From Rhodocyclales bacterium (GTDB lineage Bacteria > Pseudomonadota > Gammaproteobacteria > Burkholderiales > Rhodocyclaceae), in the NCBI GenBank assembly GCA_016235745.1, contig JACRJA010000053.1, forward strand, positions 1 through 64,000: DNA of 64,000 nucleotides, read 5' to 3'. The translations under genes were made by a program, and so were the position numbers. Every line of letters begins with the position of its first letter. The first letter of the stretch is position 1. Of this stretch, positions 22,120 to 30,884 are shown piece by piece. The notes below the pieces were generated by a model. That model ran no database searches. It had not been told where the DNA came from and was given only the letters and a program-made list of their open reading frames with translations.

Positions 22120-22503
22120 CTAACCGAACCATCCCCAGGGCGACTTGCGTACCGCACAACCCACGATTTGGGCGAAGGAGAAAAGGGCGAGGACGAAGGC
22201 GAGTCGCCGCTGGCGCGACGTGCGTCCGCGCCCGAGGGCGACCGAACCGGCGGCGATGTAGGTCAGTAGCCACAGCAGCTTCACGCCGAACCAGGGAACG
22301 ACGAAAGGCGACAGGCGCAGCAGGACGGCAAGGCCGATGCCGGCGGCGAAGAGCAGCGTGTCGTTGACGTGCGGCAGGACCCGCAGCAGGCGCCGTTGCA
22401 GGAGCGCCGGCCGGTACCCTGCGAGGAAGCACCGGACGAGGAAACCGGCCAGGCTCAGGCTCACGAACGTGAGGTGCAAGGTCTTGAGCGTGGCGTAGTC
22501 CAT
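22120..22503 (-). CDS. SirB-family small membrane protein
   Basis: The 127-residue protein has four hydrophobic helices. It begins MDYATLKTLHLTFVSLSLAGFLVR and has HVNDTLLFAAGIGLAV in the middle, the pattern of the SirB/SirB2 family, whose biochemical role is unknown. It is the last gene of the hemerythrin-DUF2249-membrane-protein operon (5 bp after the preceding stop) and ends just before the norC promoter. SirB-like genes are common companions of denitrification or respiratory genes in betaproteobacteria. The role is unassigned. Confidence 0.75.
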   Translation of the reverse strand: MDYATLKTLHLTFVSLSLAGFLVRCFLAGYRPALLQRRLLRVLPHVNDTLLFAAGIGLAVLLRLSPFVVPWFGVKLLWLLTYIAAGSVALGRGRTSRQRRLAFVLALFSFAQIVGCAVRKSPWGWFG

Positions 22504-22508
22504 GGCGC

Positions 22509-23807
22509 TCAGCCCGGCGAGGTCGTCGAGGGGGGAACTTCGACCTGCGCCTGCGCCGTCTGCGGCCAGCGGCGGTAGGTGCGCACCGCCAGCCACAGGA
22601 TGCGCCCCATCTGCGCCGCGCAGACGATCACCGCCAGCCCCGCCAAGCGCATGAGCGGCTCGGGGAAGATCAGCCCGGCAAGGAGCAGCCCGGCGGCGAT
22701 CACATGCCCCTGCCAGAGACGGTTGGCCTGCGCTTCGGGGGTGATGCGCAGCATCGTCGGAGGGAAATCCTGGCGGTCGGGGCGTTGCTGCAGGTGCAGC
22801 CAGGTGAGGAACGGGAGGATCTTCACCCACATGCCGCAGATCACCGCCGTGAATCCACCCCAGAAGACGGTTACCCCTGCCCACCAGGGTGAGAGCACGC
22901 CACCCGCCGCAAGGAGCACCGCGAGCGGCGCCGCCAGGGTCGAGACCATGGCCATGCGCCACAGTTTCCAGGTGGCGTCGTGCCGGGGGCGCTTGCTGCT
23001 CGCCTGCAGCTGCAGCGTCTGCACCGCGAAGGGCGGCACTAGGAGCAGCGCGCCAAGCACGGCCGTGCCCGCGGCCGCCTCACCACCGAACGCCACGCCT
23101 ACCCCGACGGCCAGCGGCAGCAGCCATAAGGCTTTGCCCCAGCGCGCCCGGAATCGCTCCGGGTAGGGCGGCGTGAGCTGGAACATCGGCACCACCGCGT
23201 AGGCGATCGCCGCCACCAGTCCCACCCCCCATACGCTCCAGGCGCTGGCCACGTGCCAGCTCACCCAGGCGGAATGATCCGCCAGCCAGAGTCCCTCGCG
23301 CTGCGCGAGTAAGCCCAGCCCGAGCAGGGCCGTGAGCGCGAGCCCAGCCAAGGCCCGGCGCAGGTCCCCGCCGGCCGGGTTGCGGGCGGATGCCAGGGCG
23401 AGGAAGGCGAGGAGGAGGAAGACGGCGAGCGTGCCGGCGAGCATAATCGCGGCCGCTGCCGTCAGCGCCGGATTCGGCCAGAGAAAGGAGGCGGCAAGCA
23501 GCAGAACCCCCGCGCCCCAGGCGGCAGGCAGCAGGGTCCAGCGGAACATCGCCTGCGGCCACGCGGCCCCGGCGAGCACCGGCAGCACCTGCACCAGCGC
23601 TCCCAGCATCACGCTGCCCATGAATCCGAGCGCCGTGAGATGCGTGAGCGCGAGCGCGGCCGGTGTCCACCGGCTGAGCATCGCGGTAGGGCCTTCGAAG
23701 AGGAGCAGCAGGCCGGCGAGCGCGAGCATGGGGGGCGCGAGTGCGAACCAGCGCAGCGGCACCGCGTACGGCGGCGAGGATGTGACGTCGAGCGGCTGGG
23801 CTTTCAT
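22509..23807 (-). CDS. Polytopic membrane protein of the nor region, NnrS-like in pattern
   Basis: This 432-residue, very hydrophobic protein has about 12 helices. It carries His-containing helices such as LTHLTALGFMGSVMLGALVQ and SWHVASAWSVWGVGLVAA, reminiscent of heme/copper-binding helices in NnrS or heme-copper oxidase subunit I. It lacks the complete NorB or oxidase ligand set. I do not recognise a named family. It overlaps the DUF2249 gene upstream by 4 nt, shares the Dnr-type box of that operon and is followed by SirB, so a role in NO handling or electron transfer is inferred. The C-terminal tail is polar (QAQVEVPPSTTSPG). Confidence 0.6.
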   Translation of the reverse strand: MKAQPLDVTSSPPYAVPLRWFALAPPMLALAGLLLLFEGPTAMLSRWTPAALALTHLTALGFMGSVMLGALVQVLPVLAGAAWPQAMFRWTLLPAAWGAGVLLLAASFLWPNPALTAAAAIMLAGTLAVFLLLAFLALASARNPAGGDLRRALAGLALTALLGLGLLAQREGLWLADHSAWVSWHVASAWSVWGVGLVAAIAYAVVPMFQLTPPYPERFRARWGKALWLLPLAVGVGVAFGGEAAAGTAVLGALLLVPPFAVQTLQLQASSKRPRHDATWKLWRMAMVSTLAAPLAVLLAAGGVLSPWWAGVTVFWGGFTAVICGMWVKILPFLTWLHLQQRPDRQDFPPTMLRITPEAQANRLWQGHVIAAGLLLAGLIFPEPLMRLAGLAVIVCAAQMGRILWLAVRTYRRWPQTAQAQVEVPPSTTSPG

Positions 23808-24097
23808 CGCGCGTTCGTCTCGATGCCGGCCACGGGGCGGAAGAGATGGATTTCCACTGTGCCATCGTCGTGGACGTACTCCCGGTGCGCCCAGCCGTCC
23901 GGTTCGATCGCCTCGAAGAGCGGCCAGGGAATGCGATAGAGCAGCAACCGCACCCAGCGCCCGGCTTCCAGCCGTTCGAGCAGCTCGAGCGTGCGCACGA
24001 AGGGATCGGGCGGCAGCAGTTCCCGCGCGTCGAAGAGCATCGCCTCCGCCTGCGTGTAACCTTCGGGGGCACGGTGGAAGAGGGGTAAGTCTGTCAT
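23804..24097 (-). CDS. DUF2249-domain small protein
   Basis: The 97-residue soluble protein carries the DUF2249 pattern: LFDARELLPPDPFVRTLELLERL, then VRLLLYRIPWPLFEAIE and a final beta-strand VEIHLFRPV. The domain is related in fold to TusA/SirA-like proteins but lacks the active cysteine here. DUF2249 proteins are often fused to or encoded next to hemerythrins in denitrifiers; function is unknown. The start MTDLPLF overlaps the hemerythrin stop by 4 nt, and its own stop overlaps the next ATG. Confidence 0.75.
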   Translation of the reverse strand: MTDLPLFHRAPEGYTQAEAMLFDARELLPPDPFVRTLELLERLEAGRWVRLLLYRIPWPLFEAIEPDGWAHREYVHDDGTVEIHLFRPVAGIETNAR

Positions 24098-24537
24098 GAC
24101 GAGGTCGCGGCCAGCCGTCGGGTAATCGCCTCGCGCTGTGCCGCTGCCAGTGCCTGGTCGCATAAAGGGTAGAGCACGTTCTCTTCTTTCATGTTGTGTT
24201 GCTGCAGCATCACGAGCAAGGTCTCGAGCAGATCGCGCACCGACTCCGTCTCGCCCGCTTCAATGGCGGCGGCAAGCGGTGCGAAGAGCTCGCGCATCTG
24301 CGTGTGTTCGAGCCGCATCGCCTCGGTGGGGCCGCCGCTCATGCCCGTGGCGGTCTCGAAGGCGGGGAAGAGTGCTTCTTCCTCTGTAAGGAAATGATGC
24401 TGCAATTCGGCCTCCAGCGTTTCCCATGCGTCGAGGGCCGAGGCCAAGGGGCCGGTGAGTAGCGCTGCCTCCACCGCTGCGAAATCTTCGTCGGCGCGGC
24501 GGTGGTCTCGGGTAAACAGCGTGGTGATCGTGCTCAT
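24094..24537 (-). CDS. Hemerythrin-domain protein (NO/O2-responsive)
   Basis: This 147-residue four-helix hemerythrin has all expected di-iron ligands: RDHRRAD, ELQHHFLTEEEALFP, RLEHTQMRELF and QQHNMKEENVLYPLCD. It has no ScdA/YtfE-type N-terminal domain. Such proteins bind O2 or NO or repair iron centres under nitrosative stress. The start MSTITTLFTRDH was preferred over an upstream ATG at 24588 because it gives the standard hemerythrin N-terminus. It is the first gene of a four-gene operon, with a Dnr-type box 60-73 bp upstream. Confidence 0.85.
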   Translation of the reverse strand: MSTITTLFTRDHRRADEDFAAVEAALLTGPLASALDAWETLEAELQHHFLTEEEALFPAFETATGMSGGPTEAMRLEHTQMRELFAPLAAAIEAGETESVRDLLETLLVMLQQHNMKEENVLYPLCDQALAAAQREAITRRLAATSS

Positions 24538-24596
24538 TCCAGTCTCCGGGTCGGGGTTGTTGGCGCTCACTGTAGCGAGGCGCTGCACCCGGTGCC

Positions 24597-24610
24597 TTGA
24601 CGCGGGTCAA
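24597..24610 (-). promoter_or_regulatory. Dnr/FNR-type box for the hemerythrin operon
   Basis: TTGACgcggGTCAA is a perfect 5-4-5 palindrome lying 60-73 bp before the hemerythrin ATG. TACAGT at 24569-24574 on the minus strand is a suitable -10, placing the box centre near -41. This links the operon to the same regulator as nirS, nnrS and norC. Confidence 0.75.
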
Positions 24611-24722
24611 GAAGGAAAAACGAGGCGCTCGAAGAGCGGGCGCGGCATCGATGCGGCAGCCGCTTTGCCGGGAAAGGCGTCGGGAAACGGCAGCGAGGGG
24701 AACCCCTTTTCGGCTCGGGGGG

Positions 24723-25715
24723 TCAGCCGCTGTGCTGGCGTATGGCCGGGGGCCGGGCAAGGCGCTCCAGCGCTCCCAGGACGGCAGCGGGTGCAGGAAC
24801 CCGACCGACCCCGCCGAGATTGATCGCCGACTGCGCGCGGCCAGGCAAGACGCCGGTGCGCCGCGGGTCGGTGTCGGTGTAGAGCGCGACGGTGGGAGCG
24901 TCGAGCGCTGCGGCGAGGTGGACCAAGCCCGTATCCACGCCCACCACGGCCCAGGCGCCGGCAAGCAGCGTGGCGAGCTGGGCGAGGCGCAAGCGCGGCA
25001 GCACCAGGGCGTGCGGCACCTGGGCCGCGATGGCCTGGGCGCGCGCCCGTTCCTGCTCGTTGCCCCAGGGCAAGACGAGAGGCGTTCCGGTTGCGGCGAG
25101 CGCGCGCCCGAGTTCGACCCAGTGCGCCTGCGGCCACAGCTTGGAGTCGCGGCTGCTGGCGTGCAGGGCGACGAGGTAGCGTGGCGGCAGCTCGAGCGGC
25201 AAGGGCTGCCGGGGGGCATGGATGCCGTAGTCGGGCGCCGTCTGCGGCGGGGGATAGCCGAGTGCGGCCGCTGCCAGCAGGCGGTTGCGCGTCACCGCGT
25301 GCAGCGCACGCGAAACGGTATGTCGGTGGGTATAAAAGAGGGCAGCGAGCGGCTCGCGGATGGAGCGCCGATCGTAGCCGTGCCGCTCGCCGCGCGCCTG
25401 GATGGCGATCAGCGCGCTCTTGAGCAATCCTTGGCTGTCGAGCACAAGGTCGTAGCGGCACGCCCTGAGGCGCTGGCGAAAGGCGGTCATCTCGCGCCAG
25501 GTGGCGGCGCAGAAGAGATGATGGCGCCAGCGGCGGATCGCCACCGGCAAGACCTGGTCTACGGCCGGGTGCAGAGAGGGGATGTCGGCGAAACTTTCTT
25601 CCACCACCCAGTCGAACCGCGTGTCGGGGAAGTAGGTGCGGATGTCGGCAAGGATGGGGAGGTTATGGACGACGTCGCCCAGGGACGAGGTCTTGACGAG
25701 CAGCAGGCGTGGCAT
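24723..25715 (-). CDS. waaC: LPS heptosyltransferase I
   Basis: The 330-residue GT9 enzyme adds the first L,D-heptose to Kdo2-lipid A at the cytoplasmic face of the inner membrane. It has the typical start MPRLLLVKTSSLGDVVHNLP (GDVVH includes the catalytic Asp region), LVLDSQGLLKSALIA, LHASSRDSKLWP and VGVDTGLVHLAAALDAPTVALY with the ADP-heptose-binding GLVHLA. The ATG at 25715 was preferred over the open extension to 25799, which would overlap the divergent waaG start. The gene is transcribed alone, away from the main LPS run. Confidence 0.93.
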   Translation of the reverse strand: MPRLLLVKTSSLGDVVHNLPILADIRTYFPDTRFDWVVEESFADIPSLHPAVDQVLPVAIRRWRHHLFCAATWREMTAFRQRLRACRYDLVLDSQGLLKSALIAIQARGERHGYDRRSIREPLAALFYTHRHTVSRALHAVTRNRLLAAAALGYPPPQTAPDYGIHAPRQPLPLELPPRYLVALHASSRDSKLWPQAHWVELGRALAATGTPLVLPWGNEQERARAQAIAAQVPHALVLPRLRLAQLATLLAGAWAVVGVDTGLVHLAAALDAPTVALYTDTDPRRTGVLPGRAQSAINLGGVGRVPAPAAVLGALERLARPPAIRQHSG

Positions 25716-25773
25716 GGGGGGATTTTCGCATACAATGGAAACTTTGGCCGTACGGCGGCGATGACGGTCCTCG

Positions 25774-26925
25774 ATGAAGTTTGCCTTCGTGATCTTCAAG
25801 TATTTTCCCTACGGCGGGGCGCAGCGCGACATGCTGCGCATCGCGCGCGCTTGCGCGGCGCGGGGACATGAAGTGCGGATTTACACTGGCCAGTGGCGCG
25901 GCGATCCGCCCGGGGAGGGCATCGAGGTGGTCTGCCTGCCGGTCTCCGGCGGGTTCAACCATCAGCGTCATCGGCGTCTGATCGAGGCCATTACCGCGCG
26001 CCTGCGCGCCGACGAGCCCGATCTGGTGGTCGGCTTCAACCGCATGCCCGGCTTGGACGTCTATTACGCCGCCGATCCCTGTTTCATCGAGCGGGCGCAT
26101 CGCGAGCGCGGCTGGCTCTACCGCCTAAGCGGCCGGTACCGCTTTTTCGCGGCGAGTGAAAAGGCGGTCATGGACCGCGCGGGGTCTTGCCATATCCTCT
26201 TGCTGTCGGCGCGCGAGCGGGAGATCTACCAGCGCTGGTACCACACGCCCGATGAGCGCTTCCACGTGCTGCCGCCCAACATTCCCCTCGATGCTTTTGC
26301 CGGCATCGACCGGAGCGAGGCGCGGGAGGCGGTGCGCGGCGAATTCGGCCTGCCCGCCTCGGCTACCGTCCTGCTCATGGTGGGCTCGGCCTTCGTGCGT
26401 AAAGGCCTGGATCGGGCCATTCGAGCTCTGGCTGCCTTGCCGCAGGCGCTGCGCAGCCAGGTCTGGCTGCTCGCCGTGGGCGAGGATCGGCCGAACGCCA
26501 TGGTGGCGCTCGCCCAGCGCCTGGGGGTGGAGGATCGCCTGATCTTCACCTCCGGCCGCCCGGACGTCCCCCGCCTGATGATGGGCTCCGACCTTCTCGT
26601 CCATGCCGCGCGCTCCGAGCTTGCCGGGCTCGTGCTCATCGAGGCCATGACCGCCGGCTTGCCGCTGCTCGTCACCGACGTCTGCGGCTACGCCGAGCAC
26701 GTCGCCGCGGCGGGCGCCGGCCTGGTGCTGCCGTCGCCCTTCGAGCAGCATCAAATGGACCAAGCCCTGGCGCGCCTGCTGGCTTCGTCCCCGGAGCGCG
26801 TGCAATGCGGCGAAGCGGGCAGGCGCTACACGGCGGACATCGCTACGCGCCGTTCCCCTACTTTGGAGGCGGAGCTGATCGAAGACATCGCCCGGGCAAA
26901 GGGGAAAGACCGTGATCGAGCCTGA
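25774..26925 (+). CDS. waaG: LPS core glycosyltransferase, WaaG-like (GT4)
   Basis: The 383-residue GT-B enzyme begins MKFAFVIFKYFPYGGAQRDMLR, a pattern very close to WaaG (LPS alpha-1,3-glucosyltransferase). It has LLMVGSAFVRKGLDRAIRAL in the middle and the E-x7-E motif region ELAGLVLIEAMTAGLPLL. It is expected to add the first hexose to heptose II. It is divergent from waaC and overlaps waaP by 14 nt, the same waaG-waaP order as in many LPS core operons. A TACAAT hexamer at 25731-25736 may be its -10, without a clear -35. Confidence 0.9.
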   Translation: MKFAFVIFKYFPYGGAQRDMLRIARACAARGHEVRIYTGQWRGDPPGEGIEVVCLPVSGGFNHQRHRRLIEAITARLRADEPDLVVGFNRMPGLDVYYAADPCFIERAHRERGWLYRLSGRYRFFAASEKAVMDRAGSCHILLLSAREREIYQRWYHTPDERFHVLPPNIPLDAFAGIDRSEAREAVRGEFGLPASATVLLMVGSAFVRKGLDRAIRALAALPQALRSQVWLLAVGEDRPNAMVALAQRLGVEDRLIFTSGRPDVPRLMMGSDLLVHAARSELAGLVLIEAMTAGLPLLVTDVCGYAEHVAAAGAGLVLPSPFEQHQMDQALARLLASSPERVQCGEAGRRYTADIATRRSPTLEAELIEDIARAKGKDRDRA

Positions 26926-27838
26926 ATCCATGCGGGCGCGAAGTGCCGTGGGCGCTGCGATGGGCGAGGTGCCAGCGCCGCCGTGCCCTGCAGGACGGCC
27001 GTCCGATCATCTCCCTTCCGAGATCCTCGCGCTTTTGCCGCCCGGCGATCCGTTCGAACGGGTCATGGCGCTGCCCGGCGAGGTGTTTCGCGACGTTCCC
27101 GGCCGGCGTACCCTGAGGGTGCGCCTGGGGGGGCAGTCCTATTTCGTCAAGCAGCATCTGGGCGTGGGGTGGGGCGAGATCTTCAAGAATCTGCTCTCGG
27201 GCAAGTGGCCCGTGGTGGATGCTTCGGTCGAGTGGCGCGCCATCGAGCGGCTCCGTGCGCTGGGCATTCCCACCACCCCCGGCGTGGCCTACGCCAGTCG
27301 CGGTCGCAATCCCGCCCGCCGACGTTCCTTCGTGATGACGCGCGACCTGGGGGACATCGTCTCGCTGGAAGATCATTGCCGTGACTGGCCGCATTCTCCT
27401 CCGCCGCTCGCGCACAAGCGCGCGATCCTCGCCGAAGTCGCGCGCATTGCGCGCACGCTGCACGAACATGGGCTCAATCACCGCGACTTCTATCTCTGCC
27501 ACTTCTGTCTCGATGCGGCGCGCCTGCGGCAGGGCGAGATCCTGATCTACCTCATGGACCTGCACCGCGTCGGCCTGCGCCGCACCACTTCCCGGCGCGA
27601 CCGGATGAAAGACCTCGCCGCCTTGTATTTCTCGGCCCTGGACATTGGTCTGAGCCGCCGCGACTGCCTGCGTTTCATCCGCCTCTACCGTGGCGGCCTG
27701 CGCCGCACCCTCGTCGGCGAGCGATCGTTCTGGCGGCAGGTACAAGCGCGGGCGCGCCGGCTCTATCACAAGTTCCACGGGCGCTGGCCGAGGACGCCGT
27801 TCGACGAGGCAGGAAATTTGTCCGGTATAAGACGATGA
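26912..27838 (+). CDS. waaP: LPS core heptose I kinase
   Basis: The 308-residue kinase-fold protein has the WaaP signature NHRDFYLCHFCLD (about residues 189-201) with the catalytic Asp, the lysine region YFVKQHLG, and LIYLMDLHRVGLRR as the metal-binding Asp segment. WaaP phosphorylates heptose I of the inner core, which stabilises the outer membrane. The first 30 residues are poorly conserved; a later start cannot be excluded. It overlaps both neighbours and sits in a translationally coupled run. Confidence 0.92.
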   Translation: MIEPESMRARSAVGAAMGEVPAPPCPAGRPSDHLPSEILALLPPGDPFERVMALPGEVFRDVPGRRTLRVRLGGQSYFVKQHLGVGWGEIFKNLLSGKWPVVDASVEWRAIERLRALGIPTTPGVAYASRGRNPARRRSFVMTRDLGDIVSLEDHCRDWPHSPPPLAHKRAILAEVARIARTLHEHGLNHRDFYLCHFCLDAARLRQGEILIYLMDLHRVGLRRTTSRRDRMKDLAALYFSALDIGLSRRDCLRFIRLYRGGLRRTLVGERSFWRQVQARARRLYHKFHGRWPRTPFDEAGNLSGIRR

Positions 27839-29385
27839 ACACATCCTATTCCTCTCTGCTCGTGATGCTCGTGCTGCTGCTTTCCGCCCTGCTCATCGGC
27901 CTGGGCGAGCGGCCGTTGTACAAGATCCAGGAAGTGCGCATCGCCGAGACCGCGCGCGAGATGGTGGCAAGCGGCGACTGGCTGGTGCCGCGCTACAACG
28001 GGCAGCTCCGGTTGCAGAAGCCGCCGCTGCCCTACTGGCTCACCGCGGCGAGTTACCGGCTGTTCGGTGTGAACGAGACCGCTACGCGCCTGCCGGCGGT
28101 GCTGTTCGGGCTGTTGTCGGCCTTCCTCCTGACGTGCTGGAGCGCGCCTCGCCTAGGGGTGAGGGCGGCGACTAACGCCGGCTTGGTGCTGGCGATCAGT
28201 TTCATCGGCCTGCGCTACTTCCGTAGCGGCGAGGCGGACGCGATGCTGCTCTTCTTCACCGCCGCCGCCTGCTTCGTCGGCTACGACCTGCTCGAACGAG
28301 GGGGGGATGTCCGCCGCCGCATGCTCTTCGGCCTGCTCCTGGGGCTCGGTTTCCTCAGCAAAGGGCCGGCGGCGCTCGCCATTCCGCTTCTGACGCTGCT
28401 CTCGTGGTCGCTGCTGCAGCGGCGCGGCGCCGGGGTGCGGCAGTTCCTGCAGAGCTGCTTCAGCCTGCCGGGGCTGGCGGTGCTCTTCCTCCTTGCCTTC
28501 GGCTGGTACGCCTGGATCCTGGCGACGCTACCCGATGCCGCCCAGTATTTCATCGGCAGGCAGGTGAATGAAACCTTCGTCAGCGGCACCCACGCCAAGC
28601 CGCTGTGGTGGTATCCGCAGCATTTCTTCGAATTCTTCGCTCCTTGGGGCGTGCTGCTGCTGCCGGCGGGCTGGTGGGCCTACCGGCAGCGTGGACCAGG
28701 GGGGGTGCCGCCGGTGGTCCGTTTCGCCTGGCTGTGGCTGGCGGTGGTGTTCGTCCTGCTCACCCTCACCGTCAACAAGCAGATGCAGTACGCGCTTCTC
28801 TTCGCGCCGCCGCTTGCTTTGATCCTCGGTCATTATCTGGTCGCAGCCGGCGGCGGGTTCGTCCGCTTCAACCGTATCTCGTTCGGCTTGTTTTGCCTCG
28901 CGGCGCTCGCGGCCATGGGCTACCTGGTGTTCAAGAATGGACGCGCGGCGCTGGAATTCCTGCCCTGGCTGGCGCTGCTGGCGCTGCCGCTGCTGTTGCA
29001 CCGCCTGCTGCGGGCGCGTGCGCTTTCTTTCCCGGTGCTGTTGGTGGCCGTGGCGAGCGCGGCGCTCTATCTCTACGGCGAGGCCAATCTGTCCAAGGAG
29101 CCGCACAAAATCGCTGCCAAGACGCTCTCTGCGCAGCTTCCCCCGCCGCCGGCGCCGCTCTATCAAGACCGATCGATCAAAGGCGAGGCGGGCGACGGCG
29201 CGCTCTCCTTTTACGCCGGGCGCGTGATTCCGCCGGTGGCTGTCGAAGAACTGCCCGCCTTGCTCGAGCAGCAGGGCGAGATCTGGCTGATCACCGAGCA
29301 GCCGCCTTCCCTCGAAGGAATCGGCATCGAACTCGTGGCCTCGGTCGATGAACTGAAGCTATGCAGACTGCGTCGCGCGCCGTGA
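27835..29385 (+). CDS. ArnT-family (GT83) membrane glycosyltransferase, copy 1
   Basis: The 516-residue integral membrane protein has about 12 helices and a PMT/ArnT-type first periplasmic loop: GERPLYKIQEVRIAETAREM, then SGDWLVPRYNGQLRLQKPPLPYW. The Asp/Glu in this loop are catalytic in the family. Enzymes of this class move a sugar from an undecaprenyl-phosphate carrier to a lipid or glycan on the periplasmic side. The usual ArnT partners for aminoarabinose synthesis are not in the window, so the sugar is unknown. It overlaps waaP by 4 nt and the tandem kinase by 25 nt. A second member lies at 32738. Confidence 0.85.
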   Translation: MNTSYSSLLVMLVLLLSALLIGLGERPLYKIQEVRIAETAREMVASGDWLVPRYNGQLRLQKPPLPYWLTAASYRLFGVNETATRLPAVLFGLLSAFLLTCWSAPRLGVRAATNAGLVLAISFIGLRYFRSGEADAMLLFFTAAACFVGYDLLERGGDVRRRMLFGLLLGLGFLSKGPAALAIPLLTLLSWSLLQRRGAGVRQFLQSCFSLPGLAVLFLLAFGWYAWILATLPDAAQYFIGRQVNETFVSGTHAKPLWWYPQHFFEFFAPWGVLLLPAGWWAYRQRGPGGVPPVVRFAWLWLAVVFVLLTLTVNKQMQYALLFAPPLALILGHYLVAAGGGFVRFNRISFGLFCLAALAAMGYLVFKNGRAALEFLPWLALLALPLLLHRLLRARALSFPVLLVAVASAALYLYGEANLSKEPHKIAAKTLSAQLPPPPAPLYQDRSIKGEAGDGALSFYAGRVIPPVAVEELPALLEQQGEIWLITEQPPSLEGIGIELVASVDELKLCRLRRAP

Positions 29386-30884
29386 TTTTGGGAGTGCCCG
29401 CTGCGTTTGGCGCGGAGGACGGGCCCTTCTCCCTGCCCTTGGCCGACGGCACGAACCTGGTCTGTGAGCGCGTGGTCCGCCGCGTGCCCGGCGCTCGCCT
29501 CGTGTGCTCCGGCCGCTGGCAGGGGCGGGCGGTCTATGCCAAGATCTTCATCGGTCCCCACGCCGGGCGCCATGCCGCGCGCGATCGTCGCGGCGTGTGT
29601 TGGCTGCAGGAGCGGGGCATCGCCACGCCGGCGCTGCTGCACGAGACGCAGTTTCCCGATGGCAGCGGACGGGTGCTGCTTTTCGCGGCCATCGAGAATT
29701 CCGGTAACGCCGAGGAGTATCTGGCTTCCCTTGCTGGCGACGCCCAAGCCCGCCTGCGTTTGATGGAAACGCTCGTGCAAGTGGTGGCGAGGCATCACGA
29801 AGCGGGAGTGCACCAGACCGATCTCTATCTCAAGAACTTCCTCATCCAGGGCGAACGGATCTACACCCTCGACGGCGACGGCATCCGGGCCGGGCGAGGC
29901 CCGCTTGGGCCGCGCCGGTCGCTGCGCAATCTGGCGCAGTTGCTCTCCAAGTTCGACGTCGAGGATGAGGTCCATCTTCCTCGCCTGCTGCAGGTCTACG
30001 CCGAAGTGCGCGGCTGGCGGCCCGATGCCCTGAGGCTGCGGCGTCTCGCAGAGGCCGTCTGGCAGCATCGCTATGAAGTGGCGCAAGAGTACGCCATGAG
30101 GAAAGTCCTGCGCACCTGCACCGACGTGCAGGTAGAAAAGCGCTGGGACCGTTTCCTTGCCGTGGCCCGCGCCGAGGATGGGCCCGAGCTGCGCGCGCTC
30201 ATCGAGCGCCCCGATGACTGGCTAGAGCGCCCGGTATGCCGCCGCCTCAAGAGCGGCAACACCTGCACCATCGGCGTGCTGGCCGCCGGCGCGCGCCGCG
30301 TCGTGATCAAGCGCTACAACGTCAAAAACTTTTGGCACGGCGTGAAGATCGCCCTGCGCCGCTCTCGGGCCGTGCGTTCCTGGTGCAACGCTCATCTGCT
30401 GCGCATGTACGGCATCGCCACGGCGCGTCCGCTCGCCGTGCTGGAGCGCCGCTGCGGCCCGCTGCGGCGGCAAGCGTATTTTCTCGCCGACTGGGTGGAC
30501 GGCCCTACTGCCGCCGAATTCTTCGCCGATCCCTCGGTCAGCGAGGAACGCCGTCGTCACATCGCCGAGCGCCTGGCCGAACTCTTGCACAAACTCTATC
30601 TGCTGGGCATCGAGCACGGCGACCTCAAAGCCGACAATCTCAAGATCGTCGGCCAGCAGGTGGGGGTGTTGGATCTGGACGCCTTACGCCAATACCGCCA
30701 CGCGCGTGGGGCGTGGTACCGCATGCGCCACGCCCGCGACTTGCGCCGTTTTCTGCAAAACTGGCAGGACGCGCCGCCGGTCCGGGCCCTGCTGGAATCG
30801 GCCTTGCGGCGGGTCTATGGGCCGGATCCGGTGCTACGGCAGGCCGGCATTTCGATCCTTGACGAAAAAGCGAGTGTGTCATGA
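29361..30884 (+). CDS. Tandem LPS-kinase-like protein (two kinase folds)
   Basis: The 507-residue protein contains two kinase-like domains of the WaaP/KdkA/InaA type. In the second (about 295-507) the motifs are canonical: lysine in RRVVIKRYN (~317), IEHGDLKADNLKI (~418-429) and LDLDAL. In the first (about 30-240) the lysine (VYAKIF, ~61) and DGDGI are kept, but the catalytic segment reads GVHQTDLYLKNFLI, with Gln at the usual HxD histidine position. It probably phosphorylates a core sugar, possibly with one active and one structural domain. It is coupled to the carbamoyltransferase by ATGA. Confidence 0.75.
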   Translation: MQTASRAVILGVPAAFGAEDGPFSLPLADGTNLVCERVVRRVPGARLVCSGRWQGRAVYAKIFIGPHAGRHAARDRRGVCWLQERGIATPALLHETQFPDGSGRVLLFAAIENSGNAEEYLASLAGDAQARLRLMETLVQVVARHHEAGVHQTDLYLKNFLIQGERIYTLDGDGIRAGRGPLGPRRSLRNLAQLLSKFDVEDEVHLPRLLQVYAEVRGWRPDALRLRRLAEAVWQHRYEVAQEYAMRKVLRTCTDVQVEKRWDRFLAVARAEDGPELRALIERPDDWLERPVCRRLKSGNTCTIGVLAAGARRVVIKRYNVKNFWHGVKIALRRSRAVRSWCNAHLLRMYGIATARPLAVLERRCGPLRRQAYFLADWVDGPTAAEFFADPSVSEERRRHIAERLAELLHKLYLLGIEHGDLKADNLKIVGQQVGVLDLDALRQYRHARGAWYRMRHARDLRRFLQNWQDAPPVRALLESALRRVYGPDPVLRQAGISILDEKASVS

